Shown piece by piece: positions 17,051 to 30,534 of a stretch of DNA of 61,244 nucleotides. Made by a program: the position numbers and the translations under genes. Within the stretch, counting starts at the first letter, position 1. Each line of letters begins with the position of its first letter. Origin of the DNA: Billgrantia desiderata. GTDB lineage: Bacteria > Pseudomonadota > Gammaproteobacteria > Pseudomonadales > Halomonadaceae. The DNA lies in NCBI GenBank assembly GCA_011742915.1, contig JAAQTN010000031.1, positions 1 to 61,244 on the forward strand, in the 5' to 3' direction. The notes below the pieces were generated by a model, which saw nothing but the letters and a program-made list of their open reading frames with translations, was not told the DNA's origin and made no database searches.

Positions 17051-18154
17051 ATGAGATTTTCCATTACCCGTGAAGCGCTGCTGCGGCCGCTGGCGCTGGT
17101 GGCTGGCGTGGTAGAGCGCCGCCAGACCCTGCCGGTGCTGTCCAACGTGCTGATCCAGGTCGACCAGGAGCAGGTGGCTCTCACCGGTACCGACCTCGAG
17201 GTCGAACTCATCGGTCGCACGGCCGCCTCTCAGGTCGAGGTGCCGGGAGCCATCACCGTGCCTGCCCGCAAGCTGATGGACATCTGCAAGTCGCTGCCCG
17301 ATCAGGCCGAACTGCAGTTCAGCCTGGAAGACGGGCGCGCCGTGCTGCGCAGCGGTCGCTCCCGCTTCACCTTGTCGACGCTACCGGTGGCGGAGTTTCC
17401 CAACATCGAGGACAGCGCCGGGGACGTCGAGCTGAGCCTGCCGCGTGGCACGCTCAAGCACCTGATCGATGCCACCTCCTTTGCCATGGCCCAGCAGGAC
17501 GTGCGCTACTACCTCAACGGCATGCTGCTGGAGCTGCGTGCGGGCCTGGTGCGTACCGTGGCCACCGACGGCCACCGGCTGGCGGTCTGCTCGCGCCCGG
17601 CCGAGATCCAGGTCGAGCCGGCACGCAAGCTGATCGTGCCACGCAAGGGCGTGCTGGAGCTGGTGCGGCTGCTCGACGACAGCGACGAGCCGGTGACACT
17701 GACGCTCAGCGCGAGCCACGTGCGCGCCCATACCGGCGACTTCACCTTCACCTCGAAGCTGGTCGACGGCAAGTTCCCCGACTACGAACGGGTGGTGCCG
17801 CGCGGCGGCGACAAGGTCTTCATCGCCGAGCGTGCCGAGCTGCGTCAGGTGCTCTCGCGTACTTCCATCCTCTCCAACGAGAAGTATCGCGGCGTGCGGC
17901 TGCATCTGCAGGAGGGCAATCTGCAGGTCATGGCCAACAACCCCGAGCAGGAGGAAGCCGAGGAAAACGTCGCGGTCGAGTATGGCGGCGATTCGCTCGA
18001 AATCGGCTTTAATGTTGGGTATCTCATTGATGTGCTTAATGTTATTGGCGAAGATCGGGTGCAGATGACGCTCGCCGATTCCAATAGCAGTGCCTTGATG
18101 GAAGAGCCTGGTGGCGGCGATGCCATGTATGTCGTCATGCCCATGCGCCTCTAG
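17051..18154 (+). CDS. dnaN: DNA polymerase III beta subunit (sliding clamp)
   Basis: 367 residues, identical in length class to other gammaproteobacterial clamps. Begins MRFSITREALLRPLALVAGVVERRQ and ends with the hydrophobic-pocket tail YVVMPMRL. Three clamp domains are recognisable (NIEDSAGDVELSLPRGTLKHL opens domain 2; NPEQEEAEENV and GFNVGYLIDVL are in domain 3). It forms the ring that tethers Pol III to DNA. Located 69 bases after dnaA. Confidence 0.98.
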   Translation: MRFSITREALLRPLALVAGVVERRQTLPVLSNVLIQVDQEQVALTGTDLEVELIGRTAASQVEVPGAITVPARKLMDICKSLPDQAELQFSLEDGRAVLRSGRSRFTLSTLPVAEFPNIEDSAGDVELSLPRGTLKHLIDATSFAMAQQDVRYYLNGMLLELRAGLVRTVATDGHRLAVCSRPAEIQVEPARKLIVPRKGVLELVRLLDDSDEPVTLTLSASHVRAHTGDFTFTSKLVDGKFPDYERVVPRGGDKVFIAERAELRQVLSRTSILSNEKYRGVRLHLQEGNLQVMANNPEQEEAEENVAVEYGGDSLEIGFNVGYLIDVLNVIGEDRVQMTLADSNSSALMEEPGGGDAMYVVMPMRL

Positions 18155-18295
18155 GAGCGATGATCGCGTGCTTGCGCCGACTCTCGCACCGCAGCAGCGC
18201 ATGATCGGGTCAGCGAATGCCGCTCCCACCTCTCTGGGCACCCTGTCGCAGCGAATGCCGGCCGGGTGCTACCGCCACGCCCTGCGTTTCGCTGC

Positions 18296-19420
18296 ATGCT
18301 GATCGAACGCCTGGCCTTCACCGGCTTGCGGAATCTGGCCCCGCTCGATGTCACGCCGAGCCCCGGCATCAACCTGATCGTGGGACGCAATGGCAGCGGC
18401 AAGACCAGCCTGCTCGAGGGGCTGCACATTCTTGGCATGGGGCGCTCTTTCCGCACGCGGCAGCTGAAGCACGCCATCGGCCATGACGCGCCGGAAATGA
18501 CGCTGTTTGCCCGGCTCGAAGGTACACCGCCCGTGCCCATCGGCATACGTCGGGAGCGTGAGGGCGGCGAGCTCGAGATGCGCATGGCGGGCGAGCGGGT
18601 GCCTCGCCTGGCGCAGCTCATCGAGGCCCTTCCCCTGCAGCTGGTCAACCCCGACGCCTTCCGCCTGCTCGAGGGGGCACCGGCCGGGCGTAGAGAGTTT
18701 CTCGACTGGGGAGTGTTTCACGTGAAACACGACTTCTACGACGCCTGGCGCCGCGCCAAGCGTGCGTTGAAGCATCGGAATGCACTCCTCAGGCATGATA
18801 GAATGGACGTCAATAGCCTGGCTGCCTGGGAGCAGGAGCTGGCCCACTGGGGTGAGCGCGTCGATGCGCTGCGCCGCGAGTGGATGGCAAGCTTCGTTCC
18901 GGTATTCGAGGAAACGCTCGGGCGGCTGATCGAACTGCCCGACTTGCGCTTGCGCTATTCCCGCGGCTGGGACAAGCAGCGCACCCTGCAAGAAGTGCTG
19001 GAACAGGGCCGCGAGCAGGATTTCCACATGGGCTTCACTCAGCAGGGGCCCCAGCGTGCCGACCTCAGAATACGGCTGGGGCGACGGCCCGCGGTGGAGG
19101 TGCTGTCGCGCGGGCAGCAGAAACTGGTAGTGAGTGCGCTCAAGCTGGCGCAAGGAAGGCTGCTTGAGCTGTCGACAGGGCGTAACTGCCTTTACCTGAT
19201 CGACGACTTGCCTGCAGAGCTCGATGCCGAGCATCGGCGTGTCTTTTGCCGCCTGCTCGAGACCATGCGCTGCCAGGCATTCATCACGAGTGTCGAACAC
19301 GATGCCCTGGTGGGGCCATGGGAGCCCCATACGCCCATCGCGATGTTTCACGTGAAACAAGCGGCTTCCGGTGCAGGGCAGCTAGTGCCTGAGGCACAGA
19401 TAGACTTCATCATGGAGTAG
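18296..19420 (+). CDS. recF: DNA replication and repair protein RecF
   Basis: 374 residues from the ATG at 18296 (an in-frame GTG at 18266 is possible; neither has a good ribosome site). RecF loads RecA at gaps with RecO and RecR. Walker A GRNGSGKTSLLEG, ABC signature LSRGQQKLVVSALKLAQ and Walker B LYLIDDLPAELD are present. Two parS sites lie within the coding sequence: one encodes the conserved DWGVFHVKH segment (about residue 140), the other a MFHVKQ segment in the C-terminal tail, which runs past the usual RecF end. Only three bases separate recF from gyrB. Confidence 0.96.
   Translation: MLIERLAFTGLRNLAPLDVTPSPGINLIVGRNGSGKTSLLEGLHILGMGRSFRTRQLKHAIGHDAPEMTLFARLEGTPPVPIGIRREREGGELEMRMAGERVPRLAQLIEALPLQLVNPDAFRLLEGAPAGRREFLDWGVFHVKHDFYDAWRRAKRALKHRNALLRHDRMDVNSLAAWEQELAHWGERVDALRREWMASFVPVFEETLGRLIELPDLRLRYSRGWDKQRTLQEVLEQGREQDFHMGFTQQGPQRADLRIRLGRRPAVEVLSRGQQKLVVSALKLAQGRLLELSTGRNCLYLIDDLPAELDAEHRRVFCRLLETMRCQAFITSVEHDALVGPWEPHTPIAMFHVKQAASGAGQLVPEAQIDFIME
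18714..18729. promoter_or_regulatory. parS site 1 (inside recF)
   Basis: TGTTTCACGTGAAACA, the perfect universal ParB-binding palindrome. It is read in frame as part of the conserved RecF 'GVFHVKH' segment. Confidence 0.95.
19344..19359. promoter_or_regulatory. parS site 2 (3' end of recF)
   Basis: TGTTTCACGTGAAACA, perfect palindrome within the C-terminal codons of recF, coding MFHVKQ. Confidence 0.95.
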
Positions 19421-21844
<2,424 letters not shown>

Positions 21845-21857
21845 TGGATGGCGACGA

Positions 21858-21873
21858 TGTTTCACGTGAAACA
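21858..21873. promoter_or_regulatory. parS site 3 (between gyrB and gmhB)
   Basis: TGTTTCACGTGAAACA, perfect palindrome 13 bases past the gyrB stop codon. Confidence 0.95.
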
Positions 21874-21896
21874 GCGCGCTGCCGCCCAGCGGAAGC

Positions 21897-21927
21897 AAAA
21901 AAGCCGACCCTTCGAGGTCGGCTTTTT
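21897..21927. terminator. Bidirectional terminator between gyrB and gmhB
   Basis: AAAAAAGCCGACC-cttcga-GGTCGGCTTTTT: an 8-bp GC-rich stem with A-run before and T-run after, so it works for gyrB (plus) and gmhB (minus). Confidence 0.9.
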
Positions 21928-21980
21928 CATGCGGGGTACTCAGGTCAGTACGGCTGTTCCAGGCCTTTTACGAAAAGCGC

Positions 21981-22535
21981 CTAGGCCTGGCTTAGCAGCC
22001 AATCGGCAAATGCGGCCAGGTCGTTGAAAATCTGTGCGTTTTCCAAACCCGACCCGTTTGCCTCGGTGCGGCTGCCCTTGCCGGTGCGCACGAGCACGGA
22101 ACGACAGCCCATCGACTCTCCCGCCTGTAGATCGCGCAGGCTGTCGCCCACTATCCAGCTGCCTTCCAGGCTATCCAGCCCCAGCCTGGTGCGTATCTCT
22201 TCGAGCAGGCCGGGCCGGGGCTTGCGACAGTTGCAGCCGTCGTCCGGGCCGTGGGGGCAGTAGGCGATATGGGCAATCTCGCCACCGGCGGCCGCCACCA
22301 GCCGTTCGAGCTCGGTGTGCATCGCGGCCAGGGTGGTCTCGTCATAGTAGCCGCGAGCGATGCCGGACTGGTTGGTGGCGATGGCCACCTGCCAGCCAGC
22401 GCGGCTCAGCCGCGCTATCGCCTCGATGGAAGAGGGGTAGGGAATCCACTCGTCGAGAGATTTGATGTAGGCGTCGGAGTCGCGATTGATGACACCGTCG
22501 CGGTCGAGAATCACGAGTCGGGGTGCGTTGGGCAT
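21981..22535 (-). CDS. gmhB: D-glycero-beta-D-manno-heptose-1,7-bisphosphate 7-phosphatase
   Basis: 184 residues. Removes the 7-phosphate from heptose bisphosphate in the ADP-heptose path to LPS core. HAD motif I is LDRDGVINRDS, motif II ATNQSGIARG, and the GmhB zinc loop is CPHGPDDGCNCRKP, which separates it from histidinol phosphatases. It is 3.4 kb from hldD and 13 kb from hldE, which catalyse the steps around it. Confidence 0.93.
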   Translation of the reverse strand: MPNAPRLVILDRDGVINRDSDAYIKSLDEWIPYPSSIEAIARLSRAGWQVAIATNQSGIARGYYDETTLAAMHTELERLVAAAGGEIAHIAYCPHGPDDGCNCRKPRPGLLEEIRTRLGLDSLEGSWIVGDSLRDLQAGESMGCRSVLVRTGKGSRTEANGSGLENAQIFNDLAAFADWLLSQA

Positions 22536-22567
22536 CTTGCACCATAGGCAGTCGAGTGAAGGGCAAG

Positions 22568-22583
22568 TGTTTCACGTGAAACA
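22568..22583. promoter_or_regulatory. parS site 4 (gmhB-glyS gap)
   Basis: TGTTTCACGTGAAACA, perfect palindrome upstream of gmhB. Confidence 0.95.
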
Positions 22584-22614
22584 CCTCGTGCCAAGCATGC
22601 TCGTGCGGCCGGGA

Positions 22615-22630
22615 TGTTTCACGTGAAACA
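22615..22630. promoter_or_regulatory. parS site 5 (gmhB-glyS gap)
   Basis: TGTTTCACGTGAAACA, perfect palindrome only 47 bases (start to start) from site 4. Confidence 0.95.
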
Positions 22631-22672
22631 CGAAGGTGGCGTCGGTTCGTAGCAAGCCAAGGCGCAGGGCAT

Positions 22673-22703
22673 GAAAAAACCGGCCGGGCTATGCCCGACC
22701 GGC
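22673..22703 (-). terminator. Terminator of glyQ-glyS
   Basis: Stem CCGGTCGGGC / GCCCGGCCGG (one mismatch) followed on the minus strand by TTTTTTCATG, 14 bases past the glyS stop codon. Confidence 0.85.
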
Positions 22704-22716
22704 TTCGGCAGCCCGC

Positions 22717-24782
22717 TTACTGCTGCAGCAGGGCGATATCTGCCACTTCGAGGAACAGCGCCTGCAGGCCGGCCAGCAGCGTCAGGCGGTTGCGGCGCAC
22801 GTCGTCGTCGTCGGCCATGACCATGACGTCATCGAAGAAGGCGTCCACCGGGGCGCGCAGGCCGGCGAGAATATCCAGCGCCTCGCGGTAGCGCCCTTCG
22901 CTGAACAGTGGCAGCACACGCTCGCGACTGGTGGCGACGGCCTCGTACAGCGTGCGCTCGGCCGACTCTTGCAGCAGTGCTTCGTTCACCTGCATGCCGA
23001 GTTCACCGCCCTGCTTGGCCAGGATGTTGGACACCCGCTTGTTGGCGGCGGCCAGGGCCGCGGCCTCCTCGCGCTGGGTGAAGACGTGAACCGCACGCAT
23101 GCGGCGGGCAAAATCCAGCGGCTTGGTCACCGGACGTGCACGCACGGCCAGGTAGACCTCGGCGGGAACGCCTTCGTCCTGACCCCAGGCACGGAAACGG
23201 TCGAGCATGTAGCCCAGCACCTCGTCGACCAGCTTCTCCGCGTAAGGCAGCTCCTGGTGCTGTGCGGCGGCCAGCTCCAGCAGCTCGCGCAGGTCGAGAT
23301 CCAGCTCGCCCTTGATCATGATGTTGAGCACGCCGATGGCGGCGCGACGCAGGGCGAAGGGGTCCTTGGTGCCGCTGGGGCGCTGGCCGATACCGAAGAT
23401 ACCGGTCAAGGTGTCGAGGCGGTCGGCCAGGGCCAGGGCCTGGCCGGTGCGGCAGGCGGGGATCCCGTCGCCGGCGAAGCGCGGCAGGTACTGCTCCTCG
23501 AGAGCCTGGGCCACTTCGGCCGGTTCGCCGTCGTGGGTGGCGTAATAGCGCCCCATGATGCCTTGCAGCTCGGGGAACTCGAGCACCATCTCGGTGACCA
23601 GATCGCACTTGGCCAGCTCGGCGGCACGGCGTGCCTGGGCCACGTCGCCGTTGATGCGGCCGGCAATGAAGGCGGCCACGGCGGCGCTGCGGTGCGCCTT
23701 GTCGGCCAGGGTGCCAAGCTGCTGCTGGAACACCACGTTGGCCAGGCCGGGGATGCGTGCCGCCAGTGGCTGCTTGCGGTCGGTGTCGTAGAAGAAGGCG
23801 GCATCGGCCAGCCGGGGCCGAATGACCTTCTCGTTGCCTTCGATCACCTGCTGCGGATCCTGGCTGTCGATGTTCGCGATGGTGATGAACTGCGGCTTGA
23901 GCCGGCCCTGGTCGTCGAGCAGGTGGAAGTATTTCTGGTTGGCCTTCATCGACGAGATCAGGCACTCCGCCGGCACCTCGAGGAAGCGCTCGTCGAAGCT
24001 GCCCGCCAGGGCCACCGGCCATTCCACCAGGCCGCTCACTTCGATGAGCAGGGCCTCGTCGATCACCGCCTGGGCATCCTGCACCTCGGCCTCGGCCAGC
24101 ACCTGCTCGCGGATACGCTCGCGACGACGGTCGCGATCGGCCAGTACCCAGGCCTGCTCGAGGGTGGCCAGGTAGTCGTCCGCATGGGCCAGCGCGATGG
24201 CCTCGGGGGCATGGAAGCGGTGGCCGCGGGTAGTGCGGCCCGAGGTCAGGCCCAGCGCCTGGGCTTCCACCACCTCGCTGCCGTAGAGCATCACCAGCCA
24301 GTGCACGGGGCGCGAGAACTCGACCCGCGAGGCGCCCCAGCGCATGTTCTTGGGCACCGGCAGGGCGGCAATGGCCTTGTCGACGATGGCCGGCAGCAGC
24401 CGTGTGGTGGCTTCGCCCTGCTGTTGCTCGCGATAGCCGAGCCAGGCGCCCTTGTCGGTCTCAAGGTGGATCAGGTCGGCAACGGCGACGCCGCAGGAGC
24501 GGGCGAAGCCTTCGGCGGCCTTGGTCGGCTGGCCGTCCTTGTAGGCGGCGGCCAGGGCCGGGCCGCGGCGCTCGACCTCGCGGTCGGGCTGCTTGTCGGC
24601 CAGCTCCATCACCTGCACCGCCAGGCGGCGTGGCGTGGCGTAGGCGCGAATGTCGCCGAAGGCGATCTCGGCCTCGCTGAGGCCGCGACGAATGCCTTCG
24701 GCCAGGGCATCGGAGAGCGTGTCGATGGCACTCGGCGGCAACTCCTCGACGCCCAGCTCGATCAGAAAGGTATTGGCAACCA

Positions 24783-24783
<1 letters not shown>
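22717..24783 (-). CDS. glyS: Glycyl-tRNA synthetase beta subunit
   Basis: 688 residues from the ATG at 24783, which overlaps the glyQ stop (ATGA). It carries the tRNA-binding and anticodon domains of the alpha2-beta2 bacterial GlyRS. Typical N-terminus FLIELGVEELPPSAIDTL and the conserved RKPLAARIPGLANVVFQ and PFALRRAAIGVLNI segments are present. Length matches the usual 685-690. Confidence 0.96.
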
Positions 24784-25820
<1,037 letters not shown>

Positions 25821-25897
25821 GAATTCACAGGGCGTCAAGTATACAATCACAGGCACATGGGTTATAGGCGCAGCGCTTGCGCCCCAGCGAGGTATAC

Positions 25898-26863
25898 ATG
25901 ATCGTAGTGACAGGTGGCGCCGGCTTCGTCGGCTCGAATCTGGTCAAGGCCCTCAACGAGCGTGGGCGCAACGACGTGCTGGTCGTCGATGATCTCTCCG
26001 ACGGTACCAAGTTCGTCAACCTGGCGGACTGCACCCTGGGCGACTATCTCGACAAGGACGACTTCCGTGCCCGCGTCGAGGCGGCGCTACGCGGCGAGCC
26101 CTCGCGCCTGCCGCCGATCGAAGCGATCTTCCACGAGGGGGCCTGCTCGGACACCACCGAATGGGACGGCCGCTTCATGCTCGACAACAACTTCGAGTAC
26201 TCCAAGGTGCTGCTGCACTACTGCCAGCAGCAGGGCATTCCCTTCCTCTATGCCTCGTCGGCGGCCACCTACGGCGGCAGCCAGGTGTTTCGCGAGGAGC
26301 CGGAATACGAGAAGCCGCTCAACGTCTACGGCTACTCCAAGCTGCTGTTCGACCAGTACGTGCGTCAGCACTGGGATGAGTTCACCAGCCAGGTGGTAGG
26401 GTTCCGCTACTTCAACGTCTACGGGCCGCGGGAGCAGCACAAGGGCAAGATGGCGAGCGTGGCCTACCACAACCACACCCAGATTTCGGCGGGTCAGGGC
26501 CTCAGGCTGTTCGGCGGCTGGGACGGCTATGAGGCGGGCATGCAGAGCCGCGACTTCGTCTATGTCGGCGACGTGGTGAACGTCAACCTGTGGTTCCTCG
26601 ACAACCCCGACAAGTCGGGCATCTTCAATCTCGGCTCCGGTCGGGCCGAGCCGTTCAAGGCCATCGCCGAGGCGGTCATCGACTTCCATGGCCGCGGGCG
26701 CATCGAGTACATCGACTTTCCCGACGAGCTCAAGGGACGCTATCAGAGCTATACCCGTGCCGACATCACGCGCCTGCGCGAGGCCGGCTACGAGGATGAG
26801 TTCCGCACCGTGGCCGAGGGTGTGAAGGCCTATCTCGAGTGGCTGGCCGGGGCCAGGGGATGA
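25898..26863 (+). CDS. hldD: ADP-L-glycero-D-manno-heptose 6-epimerase
   Basis: 321 residues (ATG at 25898, gcgagg upstream). Converts ADP-D,D-heptose to ADP-L,D-heptose, the LPS core donor. Rossmann motif [16 protein letters not shown], catalytic [11 protein letters not shown], and family blocks [14 protein letters not shown] and [15 protein letters not shown]. First gene of the LPS core block; it overlaps waaF by four bases (ATGA). Confidence 0.96.
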   Translation: MIVVTGGAGFVGSNLVKALNERGRNDVLVVDDLSDGTKFVNLADCTLGDYLDKDDFRARVEAALRGEPSRLPPIEAIFHEGACSDTTEWDGRFMLDNNFEYSKVLLHYCQQQGIPFLYASSAATYGGSQVFREEPEYEKPLNVYGYSKLLFDQYVRQHWDEFTSQVVGFRYFNVYGPREQHKGKMASVAYHNHTQISAGQGLRLFGGWDGYEAGMQSRDFVYVGDVVNVNLWFLDNPDKSGIFNLGSGRAEPFKAIAEAVIDFHGRGRIEYIDFPDELKGRYQSYTRADITRLREAGYEDEFRTVAEGVKAYLEWLAGARG

Positions 26864-27912
26864 GCCAGGCGGCTGCCGCCACCGCCCCGCGTATCCTGGT
26901 GGTCGGCCCCTCCTGGGTCGGCGACATGGTCATGGCCCAGAGTCTGTTCATGACCCTCAAACAGGATCAGCCGGGGTGCCGCATCGGTGTGGTGGCACCG
27001 GGCTGGTCGCAGCCGATTCTGGAGCGCATGGCGGAGGTCGATGAGGTGGCGAGCCTGGATGTCGGCCATGGCGAATTCGGCTGGTCGATCCGGCGTGCGC
27101 TGGCCGGGCGGCTGCGCGGACGCTTCGACCGGGCCATCGTGCTGCCGCGCTCCTGGAAATCGGCCCTGGTGCCGTTCCTGGCCCGGATTCCGCGTCGCAC
27201 CGGCTTCACCGGTGAGCAGCGCTATGGCCTGCTCAACGATCGCCGCGAACTCGACAAGACCCTGCTGGACCAGACCGTCAAGCGCTTCGTGGCGCTGGGG
27301 CTGACGGCCGAGGAAGCCCGGCGCGGCGATTTCGCCATTCCCCGGCCGCGTTTGCGGGTCGACTCGGACAATCTCGATGAGCTGCGCACGCGTCTGGGAC
27401 TGACCACACGGCCGGCCGTCGGCATGATGCCCGGGGCCGAGTACGGGCCGGCCAAGCAGTGGCCGCTTGGCCATTTTCGCGAGCTTGCCGAGCGGCTGGT
27501 GGACGAGGGCTTCGAGGTTCGCGTGATGGGTGGCCCCAAGGATGTCGCCGCCGGGGCGGCGATTGCCGAAGGCCTGCCATACGTTCACAACCTGTGCGGA
27601 CAGACCCGGCTGGCCGATGCGGTCGATCTGCTCGCCGACTGCCAGCAGGTCGTGACCAACGACTCCGGGCTGATGCACGTGGCCGCGGCGGTGGGCACTC
27701 GTGTGCATGCGCTTTATGGTTCGTCGTCGCCGGCCTATACGCCGCCGCTCACCGACAGGGCCGAGATTCACACCCTGGGGCTCGGCTGTTCACCCTGCTT
27801 CGAGCGGACCTGTCCGCTGGGGCACACCAACTGCCTGGTGCAGCTGTCGCCCCAGCGGGTGCTGGCCGCTGTCCTGAAGGCCGCCGACGCCGCCGTCATC
27901 GTGCGCGGCTGA
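26860..27912 (+). CDS. waaF: ADP-heptose:LPS heptosyltransferase II
   Basis: 350 residues, GT9 family. Adds the second heptose of the inner core. [19 protein letters not shown] is the WaaF N-terminus, then [16 protein letters not shown] and [26 protein letters not shown] (donor site), and the WaaF-type cysteine block [18 protein letters not shown]. Translationally coupled to hldD. Confidence 0.93.
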   Translation: MSQAAAATAPRILVVGPSWVGDMVMAQSLFMTLKQDQPGCRIGVVAPGWSQPILERMAEVDEVASLDVGHGEFGWSIRRALAGRLRGRFDRAIVLPRSWKSALVPFLARIPRRTGFTGEQRYGLLNDRRELDKTLLDQTVKRFVALGLTAEEARRGDFAIPRPRLRVDSDNLDELRTRLGLTTRPAVGMMPGAEYGPAKQWPLGHFRELAERLVDEGFEVRVMGGPKDVAAGAAIAEGLPYVHNLCGQTRLADAVDLLADCQQVVTNDSGLMHVAAAVGTRVHALYGSSSPAYTPPLTDRAEIHTLGLGCSPCFERTCPLGHTNCLVQLSPQRVLAAVLKAADAAVIVRG

Positions 27913-27920
27913 GCGCATCA

Positions 27921-29612
27921 TCACTGCACGTCGGCCGGGCGCTCGCCGGTGGTATCGTCCGGTGCCTCCACGACCTGCTCCTGGGGCGTCTCCTCCTCGT
28001 TCTCCTGGCGCGGCGGCGCCAGTCCCTCCCAGAGACGTTCCTGCAGCGCGATCTCCTCGCGCATGCGGTCGTTGACGTACTGCTTGCCGTGCTCCTCGAG
28101 CAGCGTCGGCTCATCCGACAGCAGCGAGACACCGAGCCCGGCCCGGTGCCAGTCGATGGTGAAGCCCATGGCCTCGAGCACCGTCGGGAAGACGTCCACC
28201 ATGGAGGCCTCGCGGCTCTCGCGCCCCACGGGAATGCCCGGCCCCAGCAGCATGAAGGTGTTGTCGCGCTCGCCCTGGATCAGCTGTTCCCAGGCCGAGA
28301 CGCGCATGGTCAGGTGATCGCTGGCAATCACCACGATGGTGTTGTCGAGCAGCCCTTCGGCGTCGGCGCGCTCGAGGAAATCGCGCGCCAGCCAGGCCGA
28401 GCACTCGACCGAGTAGAGGATGTCCACGCCGTCGAATTCGCCCTGCCTGTCGATGCAGGACTGGGCCGGGTAACCGCGCGGCGCATGGCCGGCAATGGTG
28501 AGGTTGATCAACCCCCAGGGGCGCCCAGTCTCGTTGAGGCGGCGCAGCTCCTCTAGTGTGAAGTCATAGAGCGAGTCGTCGTAGAGCCCCCAGTTGTTGA
28601 CGTACTCCGGGTCGTCCAGCAGAGGCTGCAGGTCTTCACGCCCGAGCACGGTATCGAAGCCGTGCCCCTTGTAGAAAAGGCCCTTGCCGGCAAAGGCCGT
28701 GCTGGCTCCGCCCAGGTAGCTGAGCTCATAGCCCTGTTCGGAGAGCAGATCGCCCAGGCAGTCGACGCCGGGTACCACCTTTTCCAGTGGCGAGAACTGG
28801 CGGTCGTGCAGCAGTCCGGCCGGCATCAAGGGGGTGCCGCACTGGCTGGCGATCATGCCGGCCATGGTCCAGCCGGTATTGTCGATCTGTCGGACGCCCT
28901 CGTAGACCAGGCCGTGTTCGCCGATGGCATCCAGATCGGCGTAGGCATCGCCGAAGCGCTCCCGGTCGGCATAGGTGCGCTCGATGCTCTCCAGGTACAT
29001 GAACAGCAGATTGGGTGGCTCCTCGGGTACTTCGAGCAGGATCGGCTCGACGTATTGGCGCTCGAGCCAGGCGCCGGGCTTGGTGACGATGGCAGCGCCG
29101 CGCTGGCCCACACCGTAGAGCAACGGGTTGCTGGCCAGTAACACCAGGGCGAGGAAGGGCTCGGCCCGGCGCCAGCGGCGGTCATGCCGTACGAGCCAGA
29201 TGAACGAGCCCAGTAGAACCGCCATCGCCAAGGTATACGTGAAGGCGGCACCGATGCGGCTGACGCCGCCATGCTCGGCCATACCGGCCTGCAGGTGGAA
29301 GAAGACCGCAGCCAGGTCGACGATGCCGAAGCTCTCGGTCAGGTAGATGTAGAGCCCCCACAGAGCGATTGGCAGCAGCGACCAGCACCATTTGCGCGGC
29401 ACGTAACGGTACGCCGGTGACGTCGGCGCTCCCCAGCGAAAAAGCGCACCCAGCCCCAGCCAGACAAGCGCCAGCAAAGGCAGGCTCCAGGTGGGAGCTC
29501 GCGTCAGCACGGTGATGGCATAGCCCACGCAAAGCCCGATGACCGACAGCGACAACCAACGCAGGCGAAGCAACTCGAGTAGCTTGGAGGGAATCGGCAT
29601 GTGAGGATTCAT
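27921..29612 (-). CDS. OpgB-like phosphoglycerol transferase (membrane sulfatase fold)
   Basis: 563 residues: about five N-terminal membrane helices (residues 15-190) and a periplasmic alkaline-phosphatase/sulfatase domain. It tracks OpgB (MdoB), which moves phosphoglycerol from lipid to osmoregulated periplasmic glucans: LLFMYLESIERTYAD, NTGWTMAGMIASQCGTPL (catalytic Thr), FAGKGLFYKGHGFDTVLG, NNWGLYDDSLYDF and IVVIASDHLTM all match OpgB blocks. The C-terminus adds a Glu/Pro-rich tail. It is on the minus strand inside the LPS core block, so an LPS or lipid A phosphoglycerol/phosphoethanolamine role is possible. LTA synthase relatives are the alternative. Confidence 0.75.
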   Translation of the reverse strand: MNPHMPIPSKLLELLRLRWLSLSVIGLCVGYAITVLTRAPTWSLPLLALVWLGLGALFRWGAPTSPAYRYVPRKWCWSLLPIALWGLYIYLTESFGIVDLAAVFFHLQAGMAEHGGVSRIGAAFTYTLAMAVLLGSFIWLVRHDRRWRRAEPFLALVLLASNPLLYGVGQRGAAIVTKPGAWLERQYVEPILLEVPEEPPNLLFMYLESIERTYADRERFGDAYADLDAIGEHGLVYEGVRQIDNTGWTMAGMIASQCGTPLMPAGLLHDRQFSPLEKVVPGVDCLGDLLSEQGYELSYLGGASTAFAGKGLFYKGHGFDTVLGREDLQPLLDDPEYVNNWGLYDDSLYDFTLEELRRLNETGRPWGLINLTIAGHAPRGYPAQSCIDRQGEFDGVDILYSVECSAWLARDFLERADAEGLLDNTIVVIASDHLTMRVSAWEQLIQGERDNTFMLLGPGIPVGRESREASMVDVFPTVLEAMGFTIDWHRAGLGVSLLSDEPTLLEEHGKQYVNDRMREEIALQERLWEGLAPPRQENEEETPQEQVVEAPDDTTGERPADVQ

Positions 29613-29679
29613 CCATTGAATTCGCTTCCCAGCTTATCAAGTCTCGCGCCCCATGCACCACGAATCGCACAGCGGCCTG

Positions 29680-29706
29680 CGGCGGCCAGCGATTTGCTGG
29701 CCGCCG
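29680..29706. repeat. Perfect hairpin upstream of GT2 gene
   Basis: 11-bp stem CGGCGGCCAGC / GCTGGCCGCCG around loop GATTT, in the gap between opgB-like and the glycosyltransferase gene. Could be a REP-type element or the structured leader of the GT2 mRNA. Confidence 0.5.
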
Positions 29707-29754
29707 GCCTGCGGCAGTAAACTGGCCAGCCGCCGAAGCGACGAGGAGAGGGCG

Positions 29755-30534
29755 ATGAGCCTGGCTGCGGTACTGATCGTCAAGAACGAGGCTGCGCATC
29801 TGCGTGCCTGCCTGGAGACGCTGCGCTGGGTGGATGAGATCGTGGTCCTCGATGCCGGCAGTGACGATGCCACCTGCGCCATCGCCCGGGAGTTCACCGA
29901 CAAGGTGGCGGTGAACGACGACTGGCAGGGCTTCGGCGTGCAGCGCCAGCGGGCCGAAGCCATGGTCGAGAGCGACTGGATCCTGATGGTCGATGCCGAC
30001 GAGCGGGTGACGCCGGAGCTGCGTCGGAGCATCCAGGCCGCCGTCGCCACCGACGAGCCGGCGATCCATACCCTGCCGCGCCTCTCCTGGTGCTTCGGCG
30101 ACTTCATTCGCCATTCGGGCTGGTACCCCGACCGGGTGGCACGTCTCTATCCGCGTGGAAAGGCCGGCTACGACGCGGCCCTGGTGCACGAAAAGCTGCA
30201 CAATCCTGCTGGGCTGCCGGTCAAGGCGCTCGAGGGCGACCTGCTGCACTACACCTACCGCGACCTGCGCCACTACCTCGAGAAGTCGGCCCACTACGCT
30301 CAGGCCTGGGCCGAGCAGCGTGTCGCGCGCGGAAAGAAGGGCAGCCTTGCGGCCGGGCTCATCCACGGGTTGGGCTGTTTCCTGCGCATGTACCTGCTGC
30401 GCGCGGGCTTTCTCGATGGCCGCCAGGGGCTGCTGCTGGCGCTGCTGTCGGCGCACTCCACCTTTGCCAAGTACGCCGACCTGTGGGTCAGGACGCGAAC
30501 GTCTCCGCCGCCCGACGAGACACCAGAGCGCTGA
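29755..30534 (+). CDS. GT2 glycosyltransferase, WaaE-like (LPS core)
   Basis: 259 residues, ATG at 29755 with a strong ribosome site (gaggagag). GT2 fold: MSLAAVLIVKNEAAHLRACL, DEIVVLDAGSDDATCAIA and DWILMVDADERV (DxD metal site), then the WaaE/KdtX-like GWYPDRVARLYPRGK and HYTYRDLRHYLEKS. Relatives add a beta-1,4-glucose to heptose I of the inner core. Its 3' end overlaps the convergent GT9 gene by 47 bases. Confidence 0.85.
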   Translation: MSLAAVLIVKNEAAHLRACLETLRWVDEIVVLDAGSDDATCAIAREFTDKVAVNDDWQGFGVQRQRAEAMVESDWILMVDADERVTPELRRSIQAAVATDEPAIHTLPRLSWCFGDFIRHSGWYPDRVARLYPRGKAGYDAALVHEKLHNPAGLPVKALEGDLLHYTYRDLRHYLEKSAHYAQAWAEQRVARGKKGSLAAGLIHGLGCFLRMYLLRAGFLDGRQGLLLALLSAHSTFAKYADLWVRTRTSPPPDETPER

